Assembly: GCA_964575975.1 (NCBI GenBank)
Contig: CAZNTU010000075.1
Coordinates: forward strand, 1-24,677
Direction: 5' to 3'
Origin: G963674505 sp964575975
GTDB lineage: Bacteria > Desulfobacterota > Desulfobacteria > Desulfobacterales > SKZT01
DNA length: 24,677 nt
How positions within the stretch are numbered: position 1 is the first letter of the stretch; every line of letters starts with the position of its first letter. The position numbers were made by a program, and so were the translations under genes. Below the pieces are notes generated by a model. The model was not told the DNA's origin. It ran no database searches and saw only the letters and a list, made by a program, of their open reading frames with translations. Shown in pieces: positions 1 through 8,407 of the stretch.

Positions 1-53
1 GCGTCAGCCTCCGGAGCTGAAGATCGCTGGTTCGAATCCAGCCGGGCGTACCA
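1..53 (+). tRNA. tRNA-Arg (anticodon CCG), 3' part only
   Basis: The window opens inside a tRNA. A perfect 5-bp anticodon stem (4-8 with 16-20) encloses a 7-nt loop, ctccgga, giving anticodon CCG at 11-13, which reads the arginine codon CGG. A short variable region follows, then a perfect 5-bp T stem (26-30 with 38-42) around the loop ttcgaat, the 3' acceptor strand at 43-49, discriminator A at 50 and an encoded CCA at 51-53. The D arm and 5' acceptor strand lie before the window. No U-rich terminator follows. Confidence 0.88.
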
Positions 54-240
54 ACAAACCAAATCGCTTTCCACCCTTGCCCATGCGAAGTGACGTTGCG
101 CTCCCGTTTCATTATCCAAACCTTTGGAAAATCCGCAGTCGTTTTCCGGATAGTCGAGCAGTTCTTCCCTCCGATCAGGAACCTCTTGAAATCAAAAGGA
201 ATTCTTGCAATCTTAAGGGGTGTGATTATTATCGAGGATT

Positions 241-1995
241 ATGAAAAACACACACGAGAAAATACCCAATCCAAAGGAATTGGAAAAAGAAATAAGCGAG
301 TTTTTGAGCAAGAAATTTGGCGGCAACGTAAAAGTCATATCACCCATGAGTTTGCCCAAGGAATTGTCCCTTGAAAAATCCGTCGATCGTCCTCCCAAGG
401 AGAGCGATATCAATTTCGATCTTAAGCCGGAAGAATTGGTGGCTTACTTGGATCAATTCATGGTGAAGCAGGAAAGCGCCAAAGCGATTCTGGCGACGAA
501 AATTTGCACCCATTTCAACCGCATAAAAATGATGCGCCGTATTGCCGACGACCATGCGGGCATGGTGGGCGGCATCAAGAACAACGTTCTGATGATCGGG
601 CCCACGGGCGTGGGAAAGACATACATGGTCAAACTCATCGCCCAAAAAATAGGGGTTCCTTTTGTCAAAGGCGACGCGACCAAGTTCAGCGAAACCGGTT
701 ACGTTGGCGGCGACGTGGAGGATTTGGTGCGCGACTTGGTTCGGGAGGCCGACGGCGACATCGAGCGCGCCCAATACGGAATCGTCTACATCGATGAAAT
801 CGACAAGATCGCCTCCAGCCACAACCTGATCGGGGCCGACGTATCCAGGACGGGAGTGCAGAGAGCATTGCTCAAGCCTATGGAAGAAACCGACGTGGAA
901 CTGAAGGTTCCGCACGATCCCATTTCCATGATTCAGGAAATAGAGAGGTTTCGAAAGACTGGACAGCGCGACAAACGGTCGATCAACACCAAAAACATTC
1001 TTTTTATCATGTCCGGCGCTTTTTCGGAACTGACGGAAATCGTTCGCAAAAGAATCGTCGACAGGGGGATCGGCTTCGGAGCGAAGATAAAGAACACGGA
1101 CGAAGACGCGGAGATTCTGCAGTTCGTCAAATCGGAAGATTTGATGAAATACGGGTTCGAATCGGAGTTCGTAGGAAGACTTCCCGTGAGGGCGGTGTTC
1201 GAAAGGCTCGCCCGCGCCGATTTGTTCGACATACTTAAAGGTCCCAACAATCCCATCGTCTTGGGGAAGAAACTCGACTTCGCGGCTTACGGCATCGACA
1301 TCAAGTTCGAGGACAAGGCATTGGAGGTTTTGGCCAAGGAAGCATACGACGAGAATACGGGAGCAAGGGGGCTCGTCAGCGCGATCGAACGCAAGTTGCT
1401 TTTTTTCGAGAAGGTTTTGCCGTCTTCCGACATAAAAAAGTTCGCGATAACCGAAGGCGTGGTAAAAAAGCCCGACGCGGCGCTGAAACGGATCGTCGAG
1501 AGCACGGACGAAAAAGCCGAAGAAAATTTCGAGCGTCTCGTCGAGGCCGAAAAGGATTACATCAAACAGTACGTGCGGGAAAACAAGAAACTTTTTTCCG
1601 AGAAGTACGGCCTGACGCTGACTCCCTCCAGAATAGACGTGGTCGCCAACTTTTACGCCAGTAACGTCATAGACGTGGGAAGCGTCATTCGCCGGATAAA
1701 ATCTTATTACGACGAAATCAAGAAGATCGAGCTTTTTTTCTTCAAAAACCACGATATCAACATCGTACTGGAGGAAGACGCCATCGATTTTATTATAGAG
1801 CAGTTTACGACCTCGTCCGTGGGAGTCGACGATTTCTTCAAGCAACTTTCCAAGGATTTCGAGCTGGGGTTGAAACTGGTTCGGGACAAAACGGGGCGGA
1901 ATCGTTTTTTTATCACGCAACAGGCCCTGCTCGACCCTGAAAAGTATTTGAGCGACCTGATAAAGAACGAACTGAGCATGAATGGCCGAATGTAG
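241..1995 (+). CDS. ClpX-like AAA+ unfoldase with duplicated C-terminal small domain
   Basis: A 584-residue AAA+ ATPase of the ClpX group, probably an ATP-driven protein unfoldase. Visible motifs are Walker A GPTGVGKT (120-127), pore loop GYVG (153-156), Walker B YIDEID (183-188), sensor 1 around N252, an IGF loop (277-279) like the ClpP-docking loop of ClpX, and sensor-2 GARGL (374-378). The N-terminus has no Cys4 zinc-binding domain, and the RKH pore-2 loop region is replaced by a longer charged stretch (about 223-250), so substrate choice should differ from ClpX. Family ClpX proteins are about 420 residues; here about 170 extra residues follow, and 506-532 aligns without gaps to the small domain at 352-378, indicating an internal duplication. 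The start is supported by GAGG just upstream, although the spacing is short. No clpP is adjacent. The ClpX-like call is firm; the partner protease is inferred. Confidence 0.88.
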   Translation: MKNTHEKIPNPKELEKEISEFLSKKFGGNVKVISPMSLPKELSLEKSVDRPPKESDINFDLKPEELVAYLDQFMVKQESAKAILATKICTHFNRIKMMRRIADDHAGMVGGIKNNVLMIGPTGVGKTYMVKLIAQKIGVPFVKGDATKFSETGYVGGDVEDLVRDLVREADGDIERAQYGIVYIDEIDKIASSHNLIGADVSRTGVQRALLKPMEETDVELKVPHDPISMIQEIERFRKTGQRDKRSINTKNILFIMSGAFSELTEIVRKRIVDRGIGFGAKIKNTDEDAEILQFVKSEDLMKYGFESEFVGRLPVRAVFERLARADLFDILKGPNNPIVLGKKLDFAAYGIDIKFEDKALEVLAKEAYDENTGARGLVSAIERKLLFFEKVLPSSDIKKFAITEGVVKKPDAALKRIVESTDEKAEENFERLVEAEKDYIKQYVRENKKLFSEKYGLTLTPSRIDVVANFYASNVIDVGSVIRRIKSYYDEIKKIELFFFKNHDINIVLEEDAIDFIIEQFTTSSVGVDDFFKQLSKDFELGLKLVRDKTGRNRFFITQQALLDPEKYLSDLIKNELSMNGRM

Positions 1996-2054
1996 GCGCG
2001 GCTCGCTGGAAAAGAGTCCAAGTCGTGCCAGCCATATCGATCTTATCGAAATCA

Positions 2055-2091
2055 AAGCCCGGCCGGGAATCCGGCCGGGCTTGAAAATTTT
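2055..2091 (+). terminator. Rho-independent terminator after the ClpX-like gene
   Basis: A perfect 12-bp GC-rich inverted repeat (2055-2066 paired with 2071-2082) closes on the 4-nt loop GAAT and is followed by gaaaatttt, a weak T tract. It sits 59 bases after the stop codon of the ClpX-like gene and about 70 bases before ahbC, so it probably separates the two transcription units. The stem is very stable; the imperfect U run lowers certainty about efficiency. Confidence 0.75.
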
Positions 2092-2160
2092 GCGACAACC
2101 GACTCGGACCGCCTTTTAACAAATCGCAATAACATACACATCAAAAACAAGGGTTTGAAA

Positions 2161-3339
2161 ATGATCGGAATCTCGAAACTATATTGCGGAACGGTAGAAC
2201 CCTCCGACGCGCTCAGATATGGACGCCATTCTTCCGAACTGCCGTCGCATTTGCTCCAGTTTTCCAAGGACAAAAAGCCGGTAGTGGTTTGGAACGTCAC
2301 GCGCCGCTGCAACCTCAAATGCGTGCATTGCTACGCGCACGCGAAGGATATCCCTTTTGAAAACGAGCTTGACACGGAGGAGGGAAAGAAACTCATCGAC
2401 GACCTTGCGGCTTTCGGCAGTCCCGTCATGCTTTTTTCCGGCGGCGAGCCCCTGGTTCGTAAAGACCTTCCCGAGCTGGCCGAATACGCCGTCAAGAAAG
2501 GCATGCGAGCGGTCATTTCCACCAACGGCACGCTCATTACGGCTATAAAGGCGAAAATCCTCAAGGAAATCGGTCTTTCCTACGTGGGAATCAGCTTGGA
2601 CGGCATGGAGGAGGTCAACGACCGGTTCCGGGGCGTGAAAGGAGCGTTCAAAGCCGCCTTGGAGGGGATTAAGAATTGCCAGGATGCAGGAATCAAAGTG
2701 GGTTTGCGGTTCACGGTCAACAAGTTCAACGTGGACGAAATTCCGAGCATATTCGACCTCTTGGAAACAATGGACATCCCAAGGGTGTGCTTTTACCATT
2801 TGGTTTACGCGGGCAGGGGTTCCGAACTGGTAAAGGACGATTTGTCCCACGAGGAGACCCGAAAAGCGGTGGACCTGATCATCGACCGAACAAGGATGCT
2901 TCACGAAAAGGGGAAGATGAAGGAAGTCCTGACCGTGGACAACCACGCCGACGGCCCCTACCTCTATTTGCGGTTGCTCAAGGAAAATCCCGAGCGGGCG
3001 AAGGAGGTTTTGGAGTTGCTGAGGATGAACGAGGGCAACAACTCCGGAAGGGGCATCGGATGCGTCAGTTGGGACGGCGAAGTACACGCCGACCAGTTCT
3101 GGCGCCACCACAGTTTCGGCAATGTCAGAAACAGACCCTTTTCCGAGATATGGTCGGATACCTCCGAACCGCTTCTCGGCAAACTCAAGGACAAAAAGCT
3201 GCATGTCAAAGGGAGATGCGCGACTTGCCGATGGCTCGACATTTGCGGAGGCAATTTCAGGGTTCGCGCGGAGGCTGTCCACGGCGACGTTTGGGCGCCC
3301 GATCCGGCCTGCTATCTAACCGACGAGGAAATTTCTTAA
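2161..3339 (+). CDS. ahbC: AhbC, 12,18-didecarboxysiroheme deacetylase (radical SAM)
   Basis: A cytoplasmic radical SAM/SPASM-type enzyme of 392 residues. In the alternative (siroheme) heme pathway AhbC removes the two acetate side chains of 12,18-didecarboxysiroheme to give Fe-coproporphyrin III. The radical SAM cluster motif CxxxCxxC is at C50, C54 and C57, followed by an SGGEP motif. Further cysteines cluster near the C-terminus (GRCATC, DICGG, DPACYL), as expected for an auxiliary Fe-S cluster. The N-terminal block starting MIGISKLYCGTVEPSDALRY is characteristic of AhbC. ATG 2161 is preferred over TTG 2155 because AAGGG at 2149-2153 sits 7 bases before it. Nineteen bases separate it from hemB, and ahbD follows, the same order as in Desulfovibrio. 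It is distinct from NirJ of heme d1 synthesis, judged by the gene context and N-terminus. Confidence 0.92.
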   Translation: MIGISKLYCGTVEPSDALRYGRHSSELPSHLLQFSKDKKPVVVWNVTRRCNLKCVHCYAHAKDIPFENELDTEEGKKLIDDLAAFGSPVMLFSGGEPLVRKDLPELAEYAVKKGMRAVISTNGTLITAIKAKILKEIGLSYVGISLDGMEEVNDRFRGVKGAFKAALEGIKNCQDAGIKVGLRFTVNKFNVDEIPSIFDLLETMDIPRVCFYHLVYAGRGSELVKDDLSHEETRKAVDLIIDRTRMLHEKGKMKEVLTVDNHADGPYLYLRLLKENPERAKEVLELLRMNEGNNSGRGIGCVSWDGEVHADQFWRHHSFGNVRNRPFSEIWSDTSEPLLGKLKDKKLHVKGRCATCRWLDICGGNFRVRAEAVHGDVWAPDPACYLTDEEIS

Positions 3340-3358
3340 TATATAAAAGGAGCGTTCC

Positions 3359-4333
3359 ATGTTGTTTCCAGACTATCGTCCAAGAAGACTGCGACAGAAC
3401 GAAGCGTTCAGAAGAATGATCCGAGAGACGACCTTGACTGTCGACGATCTTATCCTTCCGCTTTTCGCCATTAACGGCAAGAACGTACAAAATCCTATCG
3501 AATCCATGCCGGGGCATTTTCAACTTTCCATTGACAATCTGGTCAAGATCGCCAAGCAAGCTTACGACCTTGGAATTCCCGCAGTAATGCTGTTCGGAGT
3601 GCCTGACAAGAAGGACGAGCTTGGTACAGGCGCCTACGCGGAAAACGGGATTGTCCAAAGGGCGGTGAAACAACTCAAGAACAAAATTCCCGAACTTGCC
3701 GTGATAACCGACGTATGCCTGTGCCAGTACACCGACCATGGTCATTGCGGAATGGTGGAGGGACAGACGATCGACAACGACTCCACGTTGGACTTGCTGG
3801 CCAGAACCGCCCTGTCCCATGCCAAGGCCGGCGCTGACATGGTGGCTCCGTCGGACATGATGGACGGTCGGGTCGCCGAAATTCGAGGGGCGTTGGACGA
3901 AAACGGAATGAGCCATGTTCCGATCATGTCCTACGCGGCGAAATACTGTTCCTCCTATTACGGACCGTTCCGGGCCGCCGCCCACAGCGCGCCGCAGTTC
4001 GGGGACCGACGGACCTACCAGATGGATCCGGCAAACAGCGACGAGGCGATCCGGGAAGTCACCATGGACGTGGAAGAAGGCGCGGACATTATCATGGTCA
4101 AACCCGCGCTCCCGTATTTGGATATCATCTACCGCGTCAGGTCCGAAATCGATTTGCCCGTAGCTGCGTACAACGTCAGCGGCGAATTCGCCATGATCAT
4201 GGCGGCGGACAAGCTGGGCTGGGTGGACGGCAAGAAGGTGATGATGGAAACCCTGACAAGCATCAAACGAGCGGGCGCGGATATCATACTCACCTATTTC
4301 GCCATGGAAGCGGCGGAAATATTGAACGGCTGA
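3359..4333 (+). CDS. hemB: Delta-aminolevulinic acid dehydratase (porphobilinogen synthase)
   Basis: A cytoplasmic enzyme of 324 residues that condenses two 5-aminolevulinate molecules into porphobilinogen, the first common pyrrole of heme, siroheme and cobalamin. The zinc-site cysteines are present (C120, C122, C130 in the block DVCLCQYTDHGHCG). The two active-site lysines are K195 (in SYAAKYCSSYYGPF) and K248 (in MVKPALPYLD). Length is normal for the family. AAAGGAG lies 6-7 bases before the ATG. It sits between ahbC and ahbD, so the early and late steps of the pathway are expressed together. HemA, HemL, HemC and HemD are not in the window. Confidence 0.98.
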   Translation: MLFPDYRPRRLRQNEAFRRMIRETTLTVDDLILPLFAINGKNVQNPIESMPGHFQLSIDNLVKIAKQAYDLGIPAVMLFGVPDKKDELGTGAYAENGIVQRAVKQLKNKIPELAVITDVCLCQYTDHGHCGMVEGQTIDNDSTLDLLARTALSHAKAGADMVAPSDMMDGRVAEIRGALDENGMSHVPIMSYAAKYCSSYYGPFRAAAHSAPQFGDRRTYQMDPANSDEAIREVTMDVEEGADIIMVKPALPYLDIIYRVRSEIDLPVAAYNVSGEFAMIMAADKLGWVDGKKVMMETLTSIKRAGADIILTYFAMEAAEILNG

Positions 4334-4404
4334 AGGAACCGCGAAAACCGCGATTCGAACGCGATCAATCAAACGAACAGAGAAAAAACGAAACGGGAAG
4401 GATT

Positions 4405-5532
4405 ATGAAACCGACATATCCCCACTCCCATGCCGGAAAAGGACATCCGGGCCGCCATAGCAAGCCGGGGCAGGAAAATCCCGGATATCCGCAACTGCGC
4501 CTTGTCGCTTGGGAAATCACCCGAAACTGCAATTTGAACTGCGTACATTGCCGAGCTGCGGCCACCCTGGGACCCTACACGGGGGAACTCGACACTGTCG
4601 CGGCGCGCAGGCTTCTGGACCAAATCGCCGAACTGGGAACTCCCATTGTTATCTTGACGGGGGGAGAACCCTTGATGCGGACCGATATATTCGAAGTGGC
4701 CAAATACGGCGACGGCAAAGGCTTGAGAATGGTCATGGCCCCCAACGGCACGCTGATCACGGAAGAGATCGCCGGAAAACTCGCGTTCGCAGGCATTAAA
4801 AGGATCAGCATCAGCCTGGACGGCGCCTCCAAGGAGATCCACGACAAATTCCGAGGAGTGGAAGGCGCTTTCGACGGCGCTCTTCGGGGGATAGAACACG
4901 CGAAAAGAGCGGGAATCGAATTCCAGATCAACACCACCATCACCAAGGCCAATCTGGAACAAATTCCGAAAATACAGCAATTGGCGGTCGATCTGGGCGC
5001 GGTGGCGCATCACATATTTTTGCTGGTCCCGACGGGGAGGGGCAAATATATCATAGAGCAGGAAATCACCGCCAAGGAGTACGAGGAGACCCTCAACTGG
5101 TTCTACGACCAGCGGGACAAAACGCCGCTCCAATTGAAAGCCACCTGCGCTCCCCACTATTATCGGATTCTCCGGCAGCGCGCCAGGGAGGAAGGAAAAA
5201 AGGTCTCTTTCGAAAGTCACGGCTTGGACGCCGTCACCAGAGGGTGCCTGGGCGGCACCGGTTTTTGCTTCATTTCCCACCAAGGCGTGGTCCAACCCTG
5301 CGGATTTTTGAACGTGAACTGCGGCGACGTAACCAAGGAGTCTTTCGCGGACATATGGAAAAATTCCAAAGTGTTCAACGAGTTGCGCAACTACGACGAA
5401 CTGAAGGGAAAATGCGGGGCGTGCGAATATAAAAGAGTTTGCGGAGGTTGCAGGGCGAGGGCCTACGAGGCGACGGGCGACTACATGGCGGAGGAGCCGC
5501 TTTGCAGTCACGCGCCTGCAAGGGGCTGTTGA
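4405..5532 (+). CDS. ahbD: AhbD, radical SAM heme b synthase
   Basis: A 375-residue radical SAM enzyme that oxidatively decarboxylates the two propionates of Fe-coproporphyrin III to vinyls, giving heme b, the last step of the siroheme-dependent pathway. The radical SAM triad is C42, C46, C49 (RNCNLNCVHCRAAAT), followed by TGGEP. The central block SLGAVAHHIFLLVPTGRGK type sequence (here DLGAVAHHIFLLVPTGRGK) is typical of AhbD. C-terminal cysteines (RGCLGG, QPCGF, GKCGAC, RVCGGC, LCSH) form the auxiliary cluster region. The Shine-Dalgarno GGGAAGGA is 2-3 bases upstream of the usual position before ATG 4405. The 71-base gap after hemB holds no terminator, so read-through from hemB is likely. 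The DUF1566 gene follows after 22 bases. Confidence 0.94.
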   Translation: MKPTYPHSHAGKGHPGRHSKPGQENPGYPQLRLVAWEITRNCNLNCVHCRAAATLGPYTGELDTVAARRLLDQIAELGTPIVILTGGEPLMRTDIFEVAKYGDGKGLRMVMAPNGTLITEEIAGKLAFAGIKRISISLDGASKEIHDKFRGVEGAFDGALRGIEHAKRAGIEFQINTTITKANLEQIPKIQQLAVDLGAVAHHIFLLVPTGRGKYIIEQEITAKEYEETLNWFYDQRDKTPLQLKATCAPHYYRILRQRAREEGKKVSFESHGLDAVTRGCLGGTGFCFISHQGVVQPCGFLNVNCGDVTKESFADIWKNSKVFNELRNYDELKGKCGACEYKRVCGGCRARAYEATGDYMAEEPLCSHAPARGC

Positions 5533-5554
5533 CGGTTCGAAGGGCAGTTGAGAC

Positions 5555-6559
5555 ATGTTCCTGTCTACAGGCCAGAAACTCTGTTACGGCCCAAACGGCG
5601 AGGCAATCCCGTGCGAAGGTTCCGGTCAGGACGGCGAGTGTTGCAAGGCCGAAGAGATGATAGAAAGGGGCCGGTTTCGATCGCGCGAGAACATGGTTCT
5701 CGATGCGCTTACCGGTCTTGAATGGACAAGGGACGCTTCGGTCACGGAGTTTCCTCTGCCTTGGGACGAGGCCTTCGACTTTATCCGAAATATGAACGAC
5801 GAGGTTTATTCCGGTCATTCCGATTGGCGTCTGCCGAATCGGCGCGAGCTGTTCAGTCTCGTCTCCCATACGAAGATCAATCCGGCTTTGGATGACGGTC
5901 ACCTGTTCGAGAACGTTTTTTCGGGCTACTATTGGACCTCGACCACATGCTCGCGATTTCCTAAACAGGCTTGGTACGTCCATTTCGGAGGGGCGAGGGT
6001 CCAGCGCGGAATGAAGCACGGCTCTTACATGGTATGGCCGGTCCGAAGCGAGGAGATTCGAAGCGACGCCATCGTCGCGACAGGACAAACATCGTGCTTC
6101 GACGGTTTCGGCAAGTTGGTTCCATGCGGTTCGACATGTCAAGACGGCGATTTGCAGCAGGGAATTCCATGGCCGAAACCCCGGTTTATTGAACGCCAAG
6201 AGGAAATTATAGACCGCCTTACCGGACTTTCCTGGACTAGAAACGCCGATTTGGGAAACGGAACGGTAAATTGGTCCGAAGCTTTAAAGACAATCGACAG
6301 CTTGAACTCCCAAAAATTGTCGGGCAGAAACAACTGGCGTCTTCCGAACATACGGGAATTGGAGAGTTTGGTCGATCTCGGCCGCCACTCCCCAGCCCTT
6401 CCCAAACACCATCCGTTCGAAAACGTTCGGCCGTTCTATTGGTCCTCCACGACCAGCGTGTACGACACGCTCTACGCATGGACGCTCTATCTTCAGGACG
6501 GTGCCGCAGGCGTTGGTTACAAGGCTATGACTGAATTTTATGTTTGGGGCGTTAGGTAA
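5555..6559 (+). CDS. Tandem DUF1566 (Lcl C-terminal-like) domain protein
   Basis: A 334-residue protein made of two copies of the DUF1566 fold, the C-terminal domain of Legionella Lcl and many surface proteins. Each copy has a leader resembling TGQxxCYxxxGxxxPC followed by a QDG turn (about residues 5-27 and 175-197), then LTGLxWTR, a W-containing stretch, NWRLPN/DWRLPN with a following EL, and a YWTST/YWSST motif near the end. No signal peptide or membrane segment is seen, unlike many relatives that are exported. An in-frame TGA at 5549-5551 rules out an earlier start, and GAAGGG lies about 11 bases before the ATG. It follows ahbD by 22 bases and is probably in the same operon. Its 3' end faces the GGDEF gene with only 9 bases between. 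The function is unknown; ligand binding is a guess. Confidence 0.82.
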   Translation: MFLSTGQKLCYGPNGEAIPCEGSGQDGECCKAEEMIERGRFRSRENMVLDALTGLEWTRDASVTEFPLPWDEAFDFIRNMNDEVYSGHSDWRLPNRRELFSLVSHTKINPALDDGHLFENVFSGYYWTSTTCSRFPKQAWYVHFGGARVQRGMKHGSYMVWPVRSEEIRSDAIVATGQTSCFDGFGKLVPCGSTCQDGDLQQGIPWPKPRFIERQEEIIDRLTGLSWTRNADLGNGTVNWSEALKTIDSLNSQKLSGRNNWRLPNIRELESLVDLGRHSPALPKHHPFENVRPFYWSSTTSVYDTLYAWTLYLQDGAAGVGYKAMTEFYVWGVR

Positions 6560-6568
6560 TCGAAAGCC

Positions 6569-7834
6569 CTAACCGTTCCTCCCGTCCGCCAGGTTCGCCG
6601 TTATCCGTCCGCCCCCATTCTCTTTGCTTTCGAACAGTGCCGAGTCGGCCAAGGCCACCAAATAATTGTGCTCGGTTCCTGCGCCAGGAATCATCGTGCC
6701 GATCCCGAAACTGAGAGTCACTCTTTCGTCGCCGCCAGCGGCTTTTTCGCGGGAAATAGCCGCCTTCTCCACTTCGGCCCGAATCGATTCGGCTACGATG
6801 CGAGCGCCTTTGGAATCCGTTTCCGGGAGCAAAGCGGCAAAGGTCTTTTCACCGAACCTGGCAGGCAAGTCGGCCGAGCGTCTGCAGCTTCTTTCGACAA
6901 TTGCCGCGACCTCTTTCAGGCAATCGTCGCATGCCGCCGGGTCGAAACGATCATTCAGTCTTTCGTATTCGTCGATATCGCACAAGATAAGAGAAATCGG
7001 ACGTCCGGCCCTCTGCATTCTAAACCATTCGTTGCCGATTTGCTTGTCGAATTCCATTCGATTGCACAATCCGGTCAGATCGTCGATGCGGGTCTGGCGC
7101 TTCAATTCGGCTTGGGCCAAGGCCAGCATCTCGTTTTTTTCATCGACAGCATCGCTCAACATGGATACCCGTCCGTAGGCTTTTTCCGCGAAAGCATCGA
7201 TCACTCCCCCCAATCGCGCGATTTCGTCGTTTCCTGAAATCGCAAGTTTCCGTCGCTCCTCGAATCCGATATTATCCAGCACGAATTCCGACAAATCGTT
7301 TACGCGTTCGACGACAAGTTTCGTCAATCGATAGCGGTCGATCAGCAGGAGCATCAGAATCAGGAAAAGAATGCCGAGGAAGATGAAAAGAGAGTTTTTT
7401 AGCGTTTTCGACTTTATTTCGGAAAGGTTCAAATAAATACTGATCGTTCCGATCAATCGGCCGGTCGTCCGGTCTATGATCGGACTTTCCACCACAACCA
7501 TTTTCCTCGTGGCCGCGAATTTTTCATTCGGAAGATAGTAGGCCCGTTTTTCGGCCTCGAAGGAAATTCCCGCTATTTCATTGTCCATGGAGGCGATTTC
7601 CATCAAGTTTTCGATGGCCTCCTCGTTGGATTGGGATGGAAAACGAGACAGAACAGCAGAATAAATTCCGGCGTATCGTTTTCCCTTTAGAACCAGTTCG
7701 CTTTTTAAATTCCGGTACTGAAAAAAAAGGAAAGTCGCCGCGAAAAGAATGCTGAAAAATCCGATCGGCGCAAGTAAGGCGAGCGATGTTCTTGTTACAA
7801 AACTTTTTTCAAGCCGAGTCGAATTTTTCAGCAT
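6569..7834 (-). CDS. Membrane sensor with HAMP and degenerate GGDEF domain
   Basis: A 421-residue inner-membrane signalling protein. TM1 is about residues 17-38, a periplasmic sensor segment of about 110 residues follows, TM2 is about 149-166, then a HAMP linker (about 167-220), a short coiled coil and a GGDEF domain (from about 250). The expected GG(D/E)EF active loop reads FGEKTF (327-332), and the DxLTGLxNR and DIDxxxxxND motifs survive (DDLTGLCNR, DIDEYERLND), but the usual GHxxGD is DPAACDD. The I-site RxxD is intact at R319-D322, five residues before the loop. Diguanylate cyclase activity is therefore unlikely, whereas c-di-GMP binding at the I-site remains possible. It follows the flavodoxin gene by 9 bases on the same strand and has no clear Shine-Dalgarno, suggesting translational coupling. 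Confidence 0.88.
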   Translation of the reverse strand: MLKNSTRLEKSFVTRTSLALLAPIGFFSILFAATFLFFQYRNLKSELVLKGKRYAGIYSAVLSRFPSQSNEEAIENLMEIASMDNEIAGISFEAEKRAYYLPNEKFAATRKMVVVESPIIDRTTGRLIGTISIYLNLSEIKSKTLKNSLFIFLGILFLILMLLLIDRYRLTKLVVERVNDLSEFVLDNIGFEERRKLAISGNDEIARLGGVIDAFAEKAYGRVSMLSDAVDEKNEMLALAQAELKRQTRIDDLTGLCNRMEFDKQIGNEWFRMQRAGRPISLILCDIDEYERLNDRFDPAACDDCLKEVAAIVERSCRRSADLPARFGEKTFAALLPETDSKGARIVAESIRAEVEKAAISREKAAGGDERVTLSFGIGTMIPGAGTEHNYLVALADSALFESKENGGGRITANLADGRNG

Positions 7835-7843
7835 CGTTTCGTT

Positions 7844-8323
7844 TCAGCCGATTTTCTTTGCCAGCGTCGCCACGCGCTCGCCGAGTTTCCGTCCGTTTTC
7901 CTTGTACTGGTTTTCGGGGGCTCCCACGCAACCGACTCCGTAATGGCCGGTGGCGGACATGGGATCGCCGACGATTACCATTCCATAAATCAAAAGGGCG
8001 TGAATGATGGACATCATGGTGGTTTCCTTGCCGCCTGTGGGGTCGCCGCTTGTAGTGAACGCCGCTCCGACCTTGTTTTCCATCTTTTTCCTGACACCCA
8101 CGAATTCGTCGAAAACCTTTTTCAATTGCGCCGCCATGGTTCCGAAATAAACCGGGGAGCCAGCGATTATCCCCGAACAGGCGACAAAGTCGTCTTTGGC
8201 AACTTCATCGGTGTTCTTTAAATTGGCGTTTACGCCTTCTACCTGATTGACGCCTTCCGCGATGGCCTCCGCCAACTTTCGCGTATTGCCCCCCTTTGAA
8301 TAGTAAAGGATCAAAATCTCCAT
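7844..8323 (-). CDS. WrbA-like flavodoxin family protein
   Basis: A 159-residue FMN-binding flavodoxin-fold protein. The phosphate-binding loop is YYSKGGNTRKLA (about 8-19), followed by the AGSPVYFGTMAAQLK block and a WrbA-like TTSGDPTGGKETT stretch that contacts the flavin. Members either carry electrons or reduce quinones with NAD(P)H. GGAGG lies about 8 bases before the ATG. It is 84 bases downstream of the ispH-ubiA fusion on the same strand, which is suggestive because IspH of other bacteria takes electrons from flavodoxin; that link is inference. The WrbA-like stretch argues for an oxidoreductase rather than a classical small flavodoxin. Confidence 0.85.
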   Translation of the reverse strand: MEILILYYSKGGNTRKLAEAIAEGVNQVEGVNANLKNTDEVAKDDFVACSGIIAGSPVYFGTMAAQLKKVFDEFVGVRKKMENKVGAAFTTSGDPTGGKETTMMSIIHALLIYGMVIVGDPMSATGHYGVGCVGAPENQYKENGRKLGERVATLAKKIG

Positions 8324-8407
8324 GAATTTTCCTCCGTGTCTTTAATTATTCGAGAAAAGATAGTCCGCCCCAAATCGAAACAGCTAAATGATAAGATTTT
8401 TTCTTGT

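Noticed and set aside
205..232. TTGCAA-N16-TATTAT before the ClpX-like gene
   Set aside because: It would place the transcript start about at the start codon and overlap the ribosome-binding site; not convincing.
340..2055. Long minus-strand open frame (571 codons) opposite the ClpX-like gene
   Set aside because: It is the antisense shadow of a clear AAA+ gene, has no recognisable domain and has low-complexity Val/Phe/Asp-rich composition typical of codon-bias shadows.
2179..3282. Minus-strand open frame of 367 codons opposite ahbC, and similar ones opposite hemB, ahbD and CdaA-YbbR
   Set aside because: The opposite strands encode well-recognised enzymes with their own ribosome-binding sites; these antisense frames show no family motif.
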